A stretch of DNA of 64,000 nucleotides from Enterococcus dongliensis (GTDB lineage Bacteria; Bacillota; Bacilli; Lactobacillales; Enterococcaceae), in contig NZ_BJDQ01000006.1 in assembly GCF_005405225.1 (NCBI RefSeq), positions 55,839 to 119,838 on the forward strand, given 5' to 3'. Below, in pieces: positions 28,976 to 40,065 of the stretch. Every line of letters begins with the position of its first letter. The stretch's first letter is position 1. The notes beneath the pieces are model-generated. The model did no database searches. It saw only the letters and a program-made list of their open reading frames with translations, and was not told where the DNA came from. The position numbers and the translations under genes were made by a program.

Positions 28976-29415
28976 TAGATCACCTCGATTGAACCACCGG
29001 CAGCTTCAATTGTTTCTTGAGCATGTTTAGAGAATTTTGCTGCTTTAACGTTTAATTTTTTATCTAATGATCCGTTTCCTAGAACTTTGATTCCAGCTTT
29101 TTCGTTTTTCACGATTCCAGCTTCAACTAAAGCAACAGGTGTTACTTCTGACCCATCTTCAAAACGATTTAAGACATCTAAATTAATTACAGCATATTCT
29201 TTGCGATTCACGTTAGTAAATCCACGTTTTGGTAAACGACGGAATAAAGGAGTTTGACCACCTTCAAAACCTAAACGCACACCACCGCCTGAACGAGCTT
29301 TTTGTCCTTTTTGACCACGTCCAGCTGTTTTTCCGTTACCTGATGAAGTACCACGTCCAACGCGGTTGCGAACTTTACGTGAACCTTCAGCAGGTTGTAA
29401 TTCATGAAGTTTCAT
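28975..29415 (-). CDS. rplO: 50S ribosomal protein L15
   Basis: 146 aa, beginning [14 protein letters not shown] at ATG 29415. A GTG four codons upstream (29427) overlaps the GGAGG site itself and is rejected. The Gly/Arg-rich N-terminal loop [20 protein letters not shown] is typical. Binds 23S rRNA during late assembly. Between rpmD and secY. Confidence 0.95.
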   Translation of the reverse strand: MKLHELQPAEGSRKVRNRVGRGTSSGNGKTAGRGQKGQKARSGGGVRLGFEGGQTPLFRRLPKRGFTNVNRKEYAVINLDVLNRFEDGSEVTPVALVEAGIVKNEKAGIKVLGNGSLDKKLNVKAAKFSKHAQETIEAAGGSIEVI

Positions 29416-29454
29416 TATATTGGGCACCTCCTTAGATTTAAATTAGCAAGTTGA

Positions 29455-29634
29455 TTAAACTTCTTCTACGTCCACTAAATGAGACACTGTGTTAACCATA
29501 CCTTTGATTGCTTCATTAGCAGGTTTAACTACTGTGCTGTTCATTTTTTTAAGACCCAACGCTTTAACAGTATCACGTTGGTTTTGAGGACGTCCGATAA
29601 TACTGCGTTTTAAAGTAATTTTTAATTCAGCCAT
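29455..29634 (-). CDS. rpmD: 50S ribosomal protein L30
   Basis: 59 aa, [16 protein letters not shown] ... [15 protein letters not shown], clearly L30 of the short bacterial type. AGGAGG lies about 6 bases before ATG 29634. It sits between rpsE and rplO, its usual place in the spc operon. It is short enough to be missed by length-based gene finding. Confidence 0.96.
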   Translation of the reverse strand: MAELKITLKRSIIGRPQNQRDTVKALGLKKMNSTVVKPANEAIKGMVNTVSHLVDVEEV

Positions 29635-29648
29635 TTCATTCGTCCTCC

Positions 29649-30149
29649 TTAATTAGCTAAGTTTTCAACAGAGATGCCACGTAATGCAGCTACATCTTCT
29701 GCTTTTTTCAATTGAGTTAAACCTTCAACAGTTGCACGAACAACGTTGATCGGTGTGTTTGAACCTAAAGATTTAGAAGTTACATCGGCAACCCCAGCTA
29801 ATTCCAAGACGGCACGAACTGGTCCACCAGCGGCAACTCCAGAACCTTCAACGGCTGGTTTCATTAAGATACGTCCGCCGCCGAATACACCAACAACTTC
29901 GTGAGGAAGTGTAGTTCCTACCATTGGTACTTCGACTAGGTTTTTCTTAGCGTCTTCGATTGCTTTACGAATTGCTTCAGGTACTTCTTGCGCTTTACCG
30001 GTACCAAAGCCTACATGACCGTTTTTGTCACCGACAACAACTAGGGCCGCAAAGCGTAGACGACGTCCACCTTTAACAACTTTAGTAACACGGTTGATCG
30101 CTACAACGCGGTCTTCTAATTCCAAATGTTTTGGATCGATATAAACCAT
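29649..30149 (-). CDS. rpsE: 30S ribosomal protein S5
   Basis: 166 aa. Conserved [22 protein letters not shown] near the N-terminus, with the [13 protein letters not shown] and [16 protein letters not shown] segments. S5 helps mRNA unwinding and decoding accuracy; the spectinomycin-loop sequence VKGGRR looks wild type. Between rplR and rpmD. Confidence 0.97.
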   Translation of the reverse strand: MVYIDPKHLELEDRVVAINRVTKVVKGGRRLRFAALVVVGDKNGHVGFGTGKAQEVPEAIRKAIEDAKKNLVEVPMVGTTLPHEVVGVFGGGRILMKPAVEGSGVAAGGPVRAVLELAGVADVTSKSLGSNTPINVVRATVEGLTQLKKAEDVAALRGISVENLAN

Positions 30150-30169
30150 GAATGGTGTTCCTCCTTCTC

Positions 30170-30526
30170 CTAAAATTCTAGTCCATTTTCGCGAGCTGCT
30201 TCAGCTAAAGCTGCTACACGGCCATGGTAAAGGTATCCACCACGGTCAAAGACTACTTTCTTAATACCTTTTTCTGATGCACGTTCTGCTACTAATTTCC
30301 CAACAGCTTGTGCTTGTTCAGTTTTTGTTCCACCTGAAATTTCTTTATCCAAGGCAGAGGCACTTGCTAGCGTCACACCCGCTACGTCATCAATTACTTG
30401 CGCGTAGATGTTTTTGTTAGAACGGAAAACGTTCAAGCGTGGGCACTCAGCAGTACCAGAAATTTTTCCGCGAACGCGCATATGGCGTTTTTGGCGTGTT
30501 TTATTCTTGTCTGGTTTTGTAATCAC
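30170..30526 (-). CDS. rplR: 50S ribosomal protein L18
   Basis: 118 aa, binds 5S rRNA. I place the start at GTG 30526 ([15 protein letters not shown]), which matches homologue N-termini and stands 8 bases after AGAGG. Another GTG at 30535 would add three residues but overlaps the binding site. Conserved [21 protein letters not shown] and C-terminal [14 protein letters not shown]. An unusually long gap with a hairpin separates it from rplF upstream. Confidence 0.93.
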   Translation of the reverse strand: MITKPDKNKTRQKRHMRVRGKISGTAECPRLNVFRSNKNIYAQVIDDVAGVTLASASALDKEISGGTKTEQAQAVGKLVAERASEKGIKKVVFDRGGYLYHGRVAALAEAARENGLEF

Positions 30527-30599
30527 AATTGTCACCTCTTTAATTAAGCTGGCCTAAGCCGCGTGTCATTTTTCATAAGTCCGTTTCTTTCCAACTGTA

Positions 30600-30641
30600 A
30601 AATTTGTTTTTATGGTCCTAATCGGGCCTCGAAACAAATAT
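30600..30641 (-). other. Hairpin in an enlarged rplF-rplR gap
   Basis: ATTTGTTT (30602-30609) pairs with AAACAAAT (30632-30639), with inner GGTCC/GGGCC pairing, in a 151-base gap where this gene pair usually has a few tens of bases. Upstream of it on the minus strand, TTGACC and ATTATA spaced 17 bases look like an internal promoter (about 30649-30677). No reading frame is supported here. Confidence 0.5.
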
Positions 30642-30677
30642 ATTATAATTGGTCTGATCGGACTTTGGTCAAAATGA

Positions 30678-31214
30678 CTATTTACCAGTTTTACCTTCTT
30701 TACGACGTACGTATTCGCCAACATAGCGGATACCTTTGCCTTTATAAGGTTCTGGAGGACGAGTTCCGCGGATTTTCGCAGCTAATTCGCCTACTACTTC
30801 TTTGTTTGATCCTTTAACGACTACTTGAGTGTTAGCAGGAACTTCGATTGTAACACCTTCTGGAGCTACGATCTCAACTGGATGTGAATAACCAACGTTC
30901 AATACAAGTTTTGATCCTTGTAATTGTGCACGGTACCCAACCCCGATTAATTCTAATGCTTTTTGGAACCCTTCTGAAACACCAACAACCATGTTATTGA
31001 AGTTTGCACGAGTTGTTCCGTGAATTGTTTTCATTTCTTTGCTGTCGTTTGGACGAGTAAATGTTACTTCGTTTCCTTCGATACTCATTTTGATATCAGA
31101 AGAAAAAGTACGAGTTAATTCACCTTTAGGTCCTTTAACAGTAACGTCGTTTCCGTTTTGAGTTACTTCAACTCCTGCAGGTAAAACGACTAATTTATTA
31201 CCAATACGGCTCAC
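30678..31214 (-). CDS. rplF: 50S ribosomal protein L6
   Basis: 178 aa, beginning [17 protein letters not shown], with the C-terminal signature [15 protein letters not shown]. Binds 23S rRNA near the sarcin-ricin loop. 31 bases after rpsH; followed by the unusual hairpin-containing gap before rplR. Confidence 0.97.
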   Translation of the reverse strand: MSRIGNKLVVLPAGVEVTQNGNDVTVKGPKGELTRTFSSDIKMSIEGNEVTFTRPNDSKEMKTIHGTTRANFNNMVVGVSEGFQKALELIGVGYRAQLQGSKLVLNVGYSHPVEIVAPEGVTIEVPANTQVVVKGSNKEVVGELAAKIRGTRPPEPYKGKGIRYVGEYVRRKEGKTGK

Positions 31215-31245
31215 TTAAAGACACCTCCTCATGGATTGTATGATC

Positions 31246-31644
31246 TTACCAAACGTAAGCTAGCACTTCGCCGCCGACGTTTTTACTTCTTGCTTCTTTG
31301 TCAGTTACTAAACCTTCAGAAGTAGAAATGATTGCGATACCTAAACCGTTTAATACTTTTGGCACTTCGTCAGCTTTGACATAAGCACGCAAGCCTGGTT
31401 TAGAAATACGTTTTAAGTTCGTGATAACACGTTCGTCATTTTTACCGTATTTAAGGAAAACACGGATCATGCCTTGTTTGTCATCTTCGATATATTCAAC
31501 ATCACGGACGAAACCTTCACGTTTAAGGATTTCCGCGATGTCACGTTTGATTTTTGAAGCAGGCACTTCTACTGTATCGTGCTTTACCATGTTGGCATTA
31601 CGAATACGAGTTAGAAAATCTGCAATTGGATCTGTCATGACCAT
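31246..31644 (-). CDS. rpsH: 30S ribosomal protein S8
   Basis: 132 aa, [20 protein letters not shown] at ATG 31644 (GGAGG 11 bases upstream; a second ATG two codons in is also possible). The C-terminal signature [13 protein letters not shown] is intact. Central-domain 16S rRNA binder and, in some bacteria, a translational regulator of its own operon. Confidence 0.97.
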   Translation of the reverse strand: MVMTDPIADFLTRIRNANMVKHDTVEVPASKIKRDIAEILKREGFVRDVEYIEDDKQGMIRVFLKYGKNDERVITNLKRISKPGLRAYVKADEVPKVLNGLGIAIISTSEGLVTDKEARSKNVGGEVLAYVW

Positions 31645-31676
31645 TGAACTATTTACCTCCTTTATGCGAGTTTATT

Positions 31677-31862
31677 TTACCAGCTAGCTTTCTTCACGCC
31701 GGGAATTTGACCTTTGTAGGCAAGTTCGCGGAAGCAAATACGGCAAAGATGAAATTTACGATAAACTGAATGTGGACGTCCGCAACGTTCGCAGCGAGTA
31801 TACTCTTGCGTTGAATGTTTTGCAGGGCGTTTGTTTTTAGCAATCATTGATTTTTTAGCCAA
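31677..31862 (-). CDS. rpsN: 30S ribosomal protein S14, type Z (zinc-binding)
   Basis: 61 aa short form with CERCG and CRIC forming a C-x2-C...C-x2-C zinc site (residues about 24-43). It therefore belongs to the zinc-dependent type Z, not the longer zinc-free paralogue induced on zinc starvation. Between rplE and rpsH. Confidence 0.97.
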   Translation of the reverse strand: MAKKSMIAKNKRPAKHSTQEYTRCERCGRPHSVYRKFHLCRICFRELAYKGQIPGVKKASW

Positions 31863-31879
31863 TTTTTTCGCCTCCTTGA

Positions 31880-32419
31880 TTATTTTTGGAATGGCATTCC
31901 AAGTTGTGTTAATAATTCGCGAGATTCTTCGTCAGTTTTAGCAGTTGTAACAACAACGATATCCATACCGCGGACTTTATCAACTAAATCATAATCTACT
32001 TCAGGGAAGATCAATTGTTCTTTAACACCTAAAGTAAAGTTACCACGGCCGTCAAAGGATTTTTTGCTTACTCCGTGGAAGTCACGTACACGGGGAAGTG
32101 ACACAGTCACTAATTTATCTAAGAATTCATACATTCTTTCTCCACGTAGTGTTACTTTCGCACCGATAGGCATTCCTTCACGTAAACGGAAACCAGCGAT
32201 TGATTTTTTAGCTTTTGTGATGATTGGTTTTTGACCAGAAATCAAAGCCAATTCTTCAACAGCTTTATCAAGGTTTTTTGCGTTTGATACCGCATCACCA
32301 ACACCCATGTTGATGACGATTTTCTCAACTTTAGGAACTTCCATAACTGAATTATAGTTAAATTTTTCCATCAAAGATGGTGTAATTTCACTTACAAATT
32401 TTTCTTTTAGGCGGTTCAT
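31880..32419 (-). CDS. rplE: 50S ribosomal protein L5
   Basis: 179 aa, [20 protein letters not shown]. Conserved [13 protein letters not shown] and [13 protein letters not shown]. Binds 5S rRNA and touches P-site tRNA. Between rplX and rpsN, canonical. Confidence 0.97.
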   Translation of the reverse strand: MNRLKEKFVSEITPSLMEKFNYNSVMEVPKVEKIVINMGVGDAVSNAKNLDKAVEELALISGQKPIITKAKKSIAGFRLREGMPIGAKVTLRGERMYEFLDKLVTVSLPRVRDFHGVSKKSFDGRGNFTLGVKEQLIFPEVDYDLVDKVRGMDIVVVTTAKTDEESRELLTQLGMPFQK

Positions 32420-32445
32420 CTATAAGATCCTCCTTCCTTGTTTAA

Positions 32446-32757
32446 TTATTTATCTAGAGCTTCGCCGGTTTTTTTAGAAACGCGGACTTTTTTACCGTCA
32501 ACCACTTTATAGCCAACGCGTGTCGCTTCTCCATTTGAAGGGTCAATCACCATAACATTAGAAGCGTGAATTGGTGCTTCTACCTCAACGATTCCGCCTT
32601 GAGGGGCTTCTTGAGAGGCTTTTTTATGTTTTTTCACGATATTGACGCCTTCGACAACGACTTTGTCTTGTTTAGGAAGGGCTTCTAATACAACGCCTTC
32701 TTTATTTCTGTCTTTACCAGAGATAACTTTTACTTTATCGCCTTTTTTAACGAACAT
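32446..32757 (-). CDS. rplX: 50S ribosomal protein L24
   Basis: 103 aa with an N-terminal KOW motif ([20 protein letters not shown]). Assembly initiator that binds domain I of 23S rRNA. Follows rplN by 35 bases. Confidence 0.97.
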   Translation of the reverse strand: MFVKKGDKVKVISGKDRNKEGVVLEALPKQDKVVVEGVNIVKKHKKASQEAPQGGIVEVEAPIHASNVMVIDPSNGEATRVGYKVVDGKKVRVSKKTGEALDK

Positions 32758-32792
32758 TACTGTTGCGCACCTCCTTTGGTTGAATCTTTCGA

Positions 32793-33176
<384 letters not shown>

Positions 33177-33216
33177 TCAGATTTAAAGAACATCTATATA
33201 GGAAAATCTCGTATGA

Positions 33217-33483
33217 TTAGATAATCACTGCTTTTTCAACGATTTCAACCAGACGGAAACGTTTGGTAGCTGATAACGGACGAGTTTCCATGATTTTCAC
33301 GATATCGCCAATTTTTGCTTCATTGTTTTCATCGTGAGCTTTGTATTTTTTAGAATATTTCATGCGTTTACCGTAGATTGGATGGTTCTTTTGGGTTTCA
33401 ACGACAACAGTGATCGTTTTGTCCATTTTGTCAGATACCACGCGTCCTTGATAAACTTTACGTTGATTTCTTTCTTCAGTCAT
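33217..33483 (-). CDS. rpsQ: 30S ribosomal protein S17
   Basis: 88 aa, with [19 protein letters not shown] and the signature [20 protein letters not shown]. Early assembly protein of the 5' domain of 16S rRNA. Between rpmC and rplN. Confidence 0.97.
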   Translation of the reverse strand: MTEERNQRKVYQGRVVSDKMDKTITVVVETQKNHPIYGKRMKYSKKYKAHDENNEAKIGDIVKIMETRPLSATKRFRLVEIVEKAVII

Positions 33484-33504
33484 ACTGGAAATGGCCTCCT
33501 TCCA

Positions 33505-33696
33505 CTATTTGTCAGCTTGTTCACGCAACACAGTTTTGATGCGTGCAATCGATTTACGTACTTCTTTAATACGTGCAGTGTTTTCTAATTGACCTGTTGC
33601 TAATTGGAATCTAAGATTGAACAATTCTTCTTTTAATTGTTTTTCTTGATCTAGCATTTCGGCAGTGGTTAATTCTCTGATTTCTTTAACCTTCAT
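33505..33696 (-). CDS. rpmC: 50S ribosomal protein L29
   Basis: 63 aa from ATG 33696 ([15 protein letters not shown]). The longer frame to 33720 lacks homologue support. It overlaps the end of rplP by 11 bases, so translation is probably coupled; a GGTGG-type site lies inside rplP. A helical hairpin near the tunnel exit, it helps dock trigger factor and SRP. Confidence 0.95.
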   Translation of the reverse strand: MKVKEIRELTTAEMLDQEKQLKEELFNLRFQLATGQLENTARIKEVRKSIARIKTVLREQADK

Positions 33697-34120
33697 TCGA
33701 TTCACCACCCATTTCCTCACGTTTTACGATCTTAGTTTTCATTGGTAATTTGTGAGAAGCAAGACGTAATGCTTCACGAGCAACTTCTTCAGGGACGCCG
33801 GCGATTTCAAACATGATCTTGCCGCGTTTAACTGGTGAAACCCAGCCTTCAGGAGCACCTTTACCAGATCCCATACGTACACCAATTGCTTTGGCAGTAT
33901 AAGATTTGTGAGGGAAAATTTTAATCCATACTTTCCCACCACGTTTCATGTAACGAGTCATTGCAATACGGGCAGCTTCGATTTGGCGGTTAGTAATCCA
34001 ATGTGAATCTACAGCTTGTAAGCCGAATTCTCCAAATGCGATTTCTTTACCACCCTTAGCTTCCCCACGCATTTTACCGCGGAATTCACGACGGTGTTTT
34101 ACACGTTTAGGTACTAACAT
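33686..34120 (-). CDS. rplP: 50S ribosomal protein L16
   Basis: 144 aa, [20 protein letters not shown]; signature segments [20 protein letters not shown] and [13 protein letters not shown]. Organises the A-site tRNA region of 23S rRNA; its loop residues are where evernimicin/avilamycin resistance mutations occur, and none is obvious here. Follows rpsC by 2 bases. Confidence 0.96.
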   Translation of the reverse strand: MLVPKRVKHRREFRGKMRGEAKGGKEIAFGEFGLQAVDSHWITNRQIEAARIAMTRYMKRGGKVWIKIFPHKSYTAKAIGVRMGSGKGAPEGWVSPVKRGKIMFEIAGVPEEVAREALRLASHKLPMKTKIVKREEMGGESNEG

Positions 34121-34122
34121 GA

Positions 34123-34779
34123 TTATTTCCCTCCTTTCTCAGTGTTTTTCTTTGTAGGAAGAATTTCTCCACGATAAATCCACACTTTAACTCCTAGTTT
34201 TCCGTATGTTGTATCTGCTTCTTCCCATGCATAATCGATGTCGGCACGTAATGTATGAAGAGGAACTGTTCCTTCAGAGTATCCTTCTGAACGAGCGATA
34301 TCCGCACCATTCAAACGACCAGATACTTGAGTTTTGATTCCTTTAGCGCCTGAACGCATTGTGCGTTGGATCGCTTGTTTTTGTGCACGACGGAAAGCAA
34401 CACGGTTTTCTAATTGACGCGCGATTCCTTCTCCGACTAATTTTGCATCTAAATCTGGTTTTTTGATTTCAACGATGTTGATGTGAACTCGTTTACCAGT
34501 TAATTTATTTAATTCTTTTCTTAGGCTTTCAACTTCAGATCCGCCTTTACCGATAACCATACCAGGTTTGGCTGTGTGAATTGAAATGTTTACACGATTT
34601 GCAGCGCGTTCGATTTCAACCGTTGACACAGCGGCATCAGCAAGTTTAGTTGCGATGAACTTACGGATTCTCAAATCTTCGTGTAGAAATTCAGCATACT
34701 CTTTTTCGGCATACCATTTAGCATCCCACTCACGGATAATGCCTACACGCATTCCAATAGGATTTACTTTTTGACCCAC
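34123..34779 (-). CDS. rpsC: 30S ribosomal protein S3
   Basis: 218 aa, [22 protein letters not shown] domain contains [13 protein letters not shown]; the C-terminal half includes [13 protein letters not shown]. Part of the mRNA entry helicase. Between rplV and rplP. Confidence 0.97.
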   Translation of the reverse strand: MGQKVNPIGMRVGIIREWDAKWYAEKEYAEFLHEDLRIRKFIATKLADAAVSTVEIERAANRVNISIHTAKPGMVIGKGGSEVESLRKELNKLTGKRVHINIVEIKKPDLDAKLVGEGIARQLENRVAFRRAQKQAIQRTMRSGAKGIKTQVSGRLNGADIARSEGYSEGTVPLHTLRADIDYAWEEADTTYGKLGVKVWIYRGEILPTKKNTEKGGK

Positions 34780-34792
34780 TGATTATCCCTCC

Positions 34793-35140
34793 TTATTTTT
34801 CTGATACCACAACGGTAATATGACTTGTACGTTTGTTAATTGGTGAAGCTGAACCTTTTGCACGCGGACGGAAACGTTTCATTGTTGGTCCTTCGTTAAC
34901 AAATGCTTCAGAAACTACCAAATTTTCAACATCTAAGTCAAAGTTGTTTTCTGCGTTAGCAACTGCTGACATCATAACTTTTTCGATGATTCCTGCAGAT
35001 TTATTTGGTGTGAATTTCAAAATTGAAATTGCTTCTGCTACGCTTTTTCCTCTGATAAGATCGATTACTAAACGTGCTTTACGAGGAGAAGTGCGAACTG
35101 TTCTCGCAGTTGCCTTAGCTGATGTAATTTGTTCTGCCAT
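34793..35140 (-). CDS. rplV: 50S ribosomal protein L22
   Basis: 115 aa. The extended beta hairpin reaching into the exit tunnel ([20 protein letters not shown]) is full length, with no macrolide-resistance-type deletion or duplication visible. Between rpsS and rpsC. Confidence 0.97.
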   Translation of the reverse strand: MAEQITSAKATARTVRTSPRKARLVIDLIRGKSVAEAISILKFTPNKSAGIIEKVMMSAVANAENNFDLDVENLVVSEAFVNEGPTMKRFRPRAKGSASPINKRTSHITVVVSEK

Positions 35141-35161
35141 GTTAATATCCTCCCCTCAAAA

Positions 35162-35440
35162 TTAACGTTTTGTTTTCTTATCGTCGGCGGCATGTCCACG
35201 ATAAGTTCTTGATGGTGCAAATTCACCTAATTTATGTCCTACCATGTCTTCTTGGATGTAAACTGGCACATGTTTGCGTCCGTCATAAACAGCAATTGTA
35301 AATCCTACAAAACTAGGGAAAATTGTTGAACGACGAGACCAAGTTTTAATAACTTTTTTCTTTTCAACACCTTGTTGCGCTTCAACCTTTTTCATCAAAT
35401 GATCATCGACGAAAGGTCCTTTTTTCAAACTACGACCCAT
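35162..35440 (-). CDS. rpsS: 30S ribosomal protein S19
   Basis: 92 aa, [20 protein letters not shown]; signature [20 protein letters not shown]. Head protein paired with S13. Between rplB and rplV. Confidence 0.97.
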   Translation of the reverse strand: MGRSLKKGPFVDDHLMKKVEAQQGVEKKKVIKTWSRRSTIFPSFVGFTIAVYDGRKHVPVYIQEDMVGHKLGEFAPSRTYRGHAADDKKTKR

Positions 35441-35482
35441 GGTGTACCTCCTCTCAAAATATGTGACACATAGTCAATGGTT

Positions 35483-36316
35483 TTATTTAGTCTTGCGACG
35501 ACGTACGATAAGCTTGTCTGATGCAGCTTTCTTATTACGTGTTTTGTAACCCAATGCAGGTTGTCCCCAAGGAGATACTGGAGCTTTGCGTCCGACTGGA
35601 GCTTTACCTTCACCACCACCGTGTGGGTGATCGTTAGGGTTCATTACGCTACCACGTACAGTTGGACGTTTACGCATCCAACGAGAACGACCAGCTTTAC
35701 CAATGTTGATCAATTCATGTTGTTCATTACCAACAGAACCGATAGTAGCACGGCAAGTAGCTAAGATCATACGAACTTCGCCAGAATTCAAACGAACTAA
35801 TACGTATTTTCCTTCTTTACCAAGTACTTGAGCACTTGTACCAGCTGAACGGATCAATTGTCCGCCTTTGCCAGGTTTCATTTCAATGTTATGGATAACT
35901 GTACCAACTGGAATATTTTCCAATGGTAATGTGTTCCCAATTTTGATATCAGCATCTGATCCAGATACGACTGTCATGCCAACTTCTAAGCCTTTAGGGG
36001 CTAAAATGTAAGCTTTCACTCCGTCTGTATAATGAACTAATGCAATGTTTGCTGAGCGGTTTGGATCGTATTCGATCGTTTGTACTGTAGCAACCACGTT
36101 ATCTTTATTACGTTTGAAGTCGATAACACGGTATTGACGTTTATGTCCGCCACCTTGATGACGTACAGTGATGCGACCGTTGTTGTTACGACCGGCGTTG
36201 TTTTTCAATGGTTGTAATAACGTCTTTTCAGGCGTTGAAGTAGTGATTTCAGCGAAATCAGAACTTGTCATATTACGACGACCATTTGAGGTAGGTTTGT
36301 ACTTTTTAATCGCCAC
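35483..36316 (-). CDS. rplB: 50S ribosomal protein L2
   Basis: 277 aa, [17 protein letters not shown]. The C-terminal [20 protein letters not shown] holds the conserved His close to the peptidyl-transferase centre. Needed for subunit association. Between rplW and rpsS. Confidence 0.98.
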   Translation of the reverse strand: MAIKKYKPTSNGRRNMTSSDFAEITTSTPEKTLLQPLKNNAGRNNNGRITVRHQGGGHKRQYRVIDFKRNKDNVVATVQTIEYDPNRSANIALVHYTDGVKAYILAPKGLEVGMTVVSGSDADIKIGNTLPLENIPVGTVIHNIEMKPGKGGQLIRSAGTSAQVLGKEGKYVLVRLNSGEVRMILATCRATIGSVGNEQHELINIGKAGRSRWMRKRPTVRGSVMNPNDHPHGGGEGKAPVGRKAPVSPWGQPALGYKTRNKKAASDKLIVRRRKTK

Positions 36317-36355
36317 GTCTAGTTTCCCTCCTATTTACTAGTGATTTTCTAACGC

Positions 36356-36643
36356 TTATTCAGCGTCGAAAAGTTGGATTTCTTTTGATTCTTCAGATAA
36401 AGTCACAACAGCTTTGCGACGTTTTTTTGTGAAGCCTTGGTATTTACCCATACGTTTTGCTTTTGGTTTAGCATTCATAATGTTTACATTTTTAACTTTA
36501 ACGTCAAAAGCAGCTTCAACCGCTTGTTTCACTAAAGTTTTATTTGCGCGAGTGTCCACTTCGAAAGTATATTTCTTTTCGTCCATGTCTAACATAGATT
36601 TTTCAGTGATCACTGGGCGTTTGATTACGTCTAGTAAGTTCAT
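36356..36643 (-). CDS. rplW: 50S ribosomal protein L23
   Basis: 95 aa, [17 protein letters not shown]. Tunnel-exit protein that docks trigger factor and SRP. The ATG at 36643 overlaps the rplD stop by one base. Confidence 0.97.
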   Translation of the reverse strand: MNLLDVIKRPVITEKSMLDMDEKKYTFEVDTRANKTLVKQAVEAAFDVKVKNVNIMNAKPKAKRMGKYQGFTKKRRKAVVTLSEESKEIQLFDAE

Positions 36644-37266
36644 TATGCAAGCACCTCCTCAATTTGAGTAAGAGCGGTTTGCGTTGCTAAGATTTTATCA
36701 TTAGCGACTACATCTAATACAGTAACGTTGTTTGAAGTAGTTACAGTTACGTTTGATAAGTTACGAGCAGCAAGGCCTGCAACTTCGTTTTCTGTTTCTA
36801 AAACAACCAATACTTTTGAATCGATAGACAAGTTAGATAATACTTGTTTGAATTCTTTTGTTTTAGGAGCGTCAAAGCTTAAAGCGTCAACAGCAACTAA
36901 GTTATTTTCAGCAACTTTCTCTGACAATACAGATTTGATTGCTAAGCGACGAACTTTTTTAGGAAGTTTGTAGCTGTATGAACGTGGTGTAGGTCCGAAG
37001 ACAATACCACCTCCACGCCATTGTGGTGAACGGATAGAACCTTGACGAGCACGTCCAGTTCCTTTTTGACGCCATGGTTTGCGGCCACCGCCACGAACTG
37101 CGCTACGATTTTTCACAGCGTGTGTTCCTTGTCTCAATGAAGCGCGTTGCATAACGATTGCATCGTAAACAACACTTTCATTTGGTTCGATTCCGAAGAT
37201 TTCTTCATTTAAAGTGATGTCACCGTTTTGAGTTCCATCTTGTTTGAATAATGCTACAGTTGGCAT
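36643..37266 (-). CDS. rplD: 50S ribosomal protein L4
   Basis: 207 aa. The tunnel loop [20 protein letters not shown] is intact, with no macrolide- or linezolid-type change obvious. In E. coli, L4 also represses its own S10 operon through the leader; whether the leader at 38255-38419 serves that role is open. Between rplC and rplW. Confidence 0.97.
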   Translation of the reverse strand: MPTVALFKQDGTQNGDITLNEEIFGIEPNESVVYDAIVMQRASLRQGTHAVKNRSAVRGGGRKPWRQKGTGRARQGSIRSPQWRGGGIVFGPTPRSYSYKLPKKVRRLAIKSVLSEKVAENNLVAVDALSFDAPKTKEFKQVLSNLSIDSKVLVVLETENEVAGLAARNLSNVTVTTSNNVTVLDVVANDKILATQTALTQIEEVLA

Positions 37267-37294
37267 TCCTTAGTTCCTCCTTTCCTATAACTAA

Positions 37295-37924
37295 TTATTT
37301 AGCTTTCACAGCTGATTTGATAGTGATTAAAGATTTTTTAGCGCCAGGAACATTTCCTTTAACTAAGATAACGTTGCGGTCAGCGTCAACGCGAACAACT
37401 TCAAGATTTTGAATTGTCACACGGTTGCCACCCATACGGCCAGCTAAACGTTTATTTTTAAATACACGGTTTGGTGCAACAGGACCCATAGATCCAGGAC
37501 GACGGTGGTAACGAGAACCGTGAGCCATTGGGCCGCGGCTTTGTCCATAACGTTTAATAACGCCTTGGAATCCTTTACCTTTAGTCGTTCCGGTAACATC
37601 AATGATGTCTCCAGCTTGGAAAGTATCAACTTTCACTTCTTTACCTACTTCATAGTCTCCTAGCTCAACATCTTTGAATTCTCGAATGAAGCGCTTAGGA
37701 GCCGTGTTTGCTTTTGCAACATGACCTTTCGCAGGTTTGTTAGACAAAACTTCACGCATATCTTGGTAACCTAATTGAACAGCTTCGTAGCCATCGTTTT
37801 CCATTGTTTTCACTTGTAAAACAACGTTTGGAGTAGCTTCGATAACAGTAACTGGAATAAGTTCGCCAGATTCTGTGAAGATTTGAGTCATTCCCACTTT
37901 TTTCCCTAAGATTCCTTTGGTCAT
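37295..37924 (-). CDS. rplC: 50S ribosomal protein L3
   Basis: 209 aa, [20 protein letters not shown]; the loop reaching the peptidyl-transferase centre ([17 protein letters not shown]) is complete. One of the first proteins to assemble on 23S rRNA. 21 bases after rpsJ. Confidence 0.97.
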   Translation of the reverse strand: MTKGILGKKVGMTQIFTESGELIPVTVIEATPNVVLQVKTMENDGYEAVQLGYQDMREVLSNKPAKGHVAKANTAPKRFIREFKDVELGDYEVGKEVKVDTFQAGDIIDVTGTTKGKGFQGVIKRYGQSRGPMAHGSRYHRRPGSMGPVAPNRVFKNKRLAGRMGGNRVTIQNLEVVRVDADRNVILVKGNVPGAKKSLITIKSAVKAK

Positions 37925-37945
37925 GATTACACCTCCATTTTCTTA

Positions 37946-38254
37946 TTATAATTTGATTTCAATGTTCACACCTGATGGTAAGTCAAGCTTCATTAAAGCA
38001 TCAACTGTTTTCGGTGTTGGGTTCACAATGTCAATCAGACGTTTGTGAGTACGCATTTCGAATTGTTCGCGTGAATCTTTGTATTTATGAGTCGCACGGA
38101 TTACTGTGTAAAGACTGCGTTCAGTTGGTAATGGAATTGGACCAGACACGCTAGCTCCAGTTCTTTTTGCAGTTTCTACGATTTTATCCGCAGATTGATC
38201 TAAAATACCATGTTCATACGCTTTTAAACGGATACGAATTTTTTGTTTTGCCAT
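37946..38254 (-). CDS. rpsJ: 30S ribosomal protein S10
   Basis: 102 aa from ATG 38254 ([19 protein letters not shown]), 7-8 bases after AGGAGGG; the longer frame to 38290 is not conserved. The loop HKYKD at residues 56-60, where tigecycline-resistance changes arise, looks wild type. S10 (NusE) also acts in antitermination with NusB. First gene of the S10 operon, behind a promoter and a 165-nt leader. Confidence 0.97.
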   Translation of the reverse strand: MAKQKIRIRLKAYEHGILDQSADKIVETAKRTGASVSGPIPLPTERSLYTVIRATHKYKDSREQFEMRTHKRLIDIVNPTPKTVDALMKLDLPSGVNIEIKL

Positions 38255-38419
38255 CTTGTTCCCTCCTTCGCCTATTTTAAAAGTAGACATAGCTCCACGA
38301 AAATCTCCGTCACGCTCGTTCGTGGCAAAGCGTCCGGGCGTGTCGCAACCTCTCGTTTCAAAGCCGGTGGATTCTTTTTTGAACCCCCAGTGTTCATTTG
38401 CACTTCTGCAAACAGCACC
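38255..38419 (-). promoter_or_regulatory. Structured 5' leader of the S10 operon
   Basis: About 165 nt separate the predicted transcript start from rpsJ. The leader contains CCACGAA / TTCGTGG closing a hairpin (about 38297-38327) and further GC-rich stems, denser in G+C than its surroundings. Length and structure suggest autogenous control, which is inference; no reading frame is supported within it. Confidence 0.5.
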
Positions 38420-38425
38420 TTTATG

Positions 38426-38454
38426 ATTATATTACATGAGGTTAACGATTGCAA
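38426..38454 (-). promoter_or_regulatory. S10 operon promoter
   Basis: TATAAT (minus strand, 38426-38431) with TTGCAA at 38449-38454, spacer exactly 17. A near-consensus promoter, as expected for a ribosomal operon. Upstream, 38455-38649 is AT-rich with no gene. Confidence 0.8.
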
Positions 38455-38649
38455 GGATTTTCTCAGTCTTTTTGGATTTTCTAGTACATTTTCAGAAAAT
38501 GATCCAGATTTAACAATGATTAATTTTTTTCTTCTATATAATAAAGATATTTCTAAATCCATATTGTTTTAAGTTTTTTATCCATCATTACAAATAATTC
38601 GACAAAGAATATTTTTAAATACTTGCTTTTTCTTAAATCAATTTCATCA

Positions 38650-38681
38650 AAAAAAGAGCCGCCAGATTCTGGCGGCTCTTT
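38650..38681 (-). terminator. tuf terminator
   Basis: AGAGCCGCCAG pairs with CTGGCGGCTCT, followed on the minus strand by TTTTTTT, 35 bases past the tuf stop. It separates the str and S10 operons. Confidence 0.9.
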
Positions 38682-38716
38682 ACGTCCGAGCATAAGTTTT
38701 TAAATGTAAAGCTTGA

Positions 38717-39904
38717 TTAAGCTTTGATTGCTGTTACAACGCCTGAACCAACAGTACGTCCGCCTTCACGAATTGAGAAACGAGTTCCGTCTTCGATAGC
38801 GATTGGGTGGATTAATTCAACTTCCATAGTTACGTTATCACCAGGCATTACCATTTCAGTACCTTCTGGTAGATCAACTACACCAGTTACGTCAGTTGTA
38901 CGGAAGTAAAACTGAGGACGGTAGTTAGTGAAGAATGGAGTATGACGTCCACCTTCTTCTTTAGTTAAAACGTAAACTTCTGCAGAGAATTTTGTATGTG
39001 GAGTGATTGAAGCTGGTTTAGCCAATACTTGTCCACGTTGGATGTCTTCACGTGCAACACCACGTAATAATGCACCGATGTTATCGCCAGCTTCAGCGTA
39101 GTCTAACAATTTACGGAACATTTCAACACCTGTAACAGTTGTTTTAGCAGTATCTTCAGCGATACCAACGATTTCAACTTCGTCACCAACACGAACTTGT
39201 CCACGTTCAACACGTCCAGTTGCAACAGTACCACGACCAGTGATTGAGAATACGTCTTCGACTGGCATCATGAATGGTTTGTCAGTATCACGAACTGGTG
39301 TTGGGATATATTCGTCAACAGCAGCCATTAATTCTAAGATTTTTTCTTCGTATGAAGCGTCGCCTTCTAGGGCTTTCAAAGCTGAACCTGCGATAACTGG
39401 AGTGTCGTCGCCTGGGAAATCGTATTCTGTTAATAGATCACGAACTTCCATTTCAACTAATTCTAGTAATTCTTCATCATCAACCATATCCATTTTGTTT
39501 AAGAATACAACGATGTAAGGAACACCAACGTTACGTGATAACAAGATGTGTTCACGTGTTTGAGGCATAGGGCCATCAGCAGCAGATACTACTAAGATAG
39601 CTCCGTCCATTTGAGCAGCACCAGTGATCATGTTTTTAACGTAGTCCGCGTGTCCTGGGCAGTCAACGTGAGCGTAGTGACGGTTTTCAGTTTCATACTC
39701 AACGTGTGAAGTATTGATTGTGATTCCGCGTTCGCGTTCTTCAGGAGCGCCATCGATTGAAGCGTAGTCCATTGCTTGCGCTCCACCTTGTTTAGCAAGT
39801 ACAGTTGTAATTGCAGCTGTTAAAGTTGTTTTACCATGGTCAACGTGTCCGATAGTACCAATGTTAACATGGGGTTTTGAACGGTCAAATTTTTCTTTAG
39901 CCAT
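38717..39904 (-). CDS. tuf: Elongation factor Tu
   Basis: 395 aa. P-loop GHVDHGKT at residues 19-26, [16 protein letters not shown] and GSALKAL complete the G domain; beta-barrel domains 2 and 3 follow. Carries aminoacyl-tRNA to the ribosome. Single copy in this window, after fusA with a 161-base gap. Confidence 0.98.
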   Translation of the reverse strand: MAKEKFDRSKPHVNIGTIGHVDHGKTTLTAAITTVLAKQGGAQAMDYASIDGAPEERERGITINTSHVEYETENRHYAHVDCPGHADYVKNMITGAAQMDGAILVVSAADGPMPQTREHILLSRNVGVPYIVVFLNKMDMVDDEELLELVEMEVRDLLTEYDFPGDDTPVIAGSALKALEGDASYEEKILELMAAVDEYIPTPVRDTDKPFMMPVEDVFSITGRGTVATGRVERGQVRVGDEVEIVGIAEDTAKTTVTGVEMFRKLLDYAEAGDNIGALLRGVAREDIQRGQVLAKPASITPHTKFSAEVYVLTKEEGGRHTPFFTNYRPQFYFRTTDVTGVVDLPEGTEMVMPGDNVTMEVELIHPIAIEDGTRFSIREGGRTVGSGVVTAIKA

Positions 39905-40065
39905 TTAAAATGTTCCTCCTAGTAAATGAGATTAGTTTTTTTGATAGGTACGTACTGCAAAAGCAGCACGAGCCCATATCATCAGTTAATAATATTACAT
40001 GAAATACCGTTAAAAATACAGTTCTTTTGGCAGAAATCAATCAAAATTCAATTGACTTTTAAGAA
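39905..40065 (-). promoter_or_regulatory. fusA-tuf intergenic leader with stem-loop
   Basis: The gap holds a 7-bp stem (GTGCTGC, loop TTTT, GCAGTAC on the minus strand, about 39954-39971) ahead of the AGGAGG of tuf, and AT-rich sequence that could be an internal tuf promoter (a TAATAT near 39988-39996), but no good -35 is visible. Independent tuf expression is plausible, not shown. Confidence 0.4.

Noticed and set aside
38272..38562. A 96-residue minus-strand frame covering the S10 promoter and leader
   Set aside because: It would be translated from sequence upstream of the promoter and has no conservation pattern; the region is better explained as leader.
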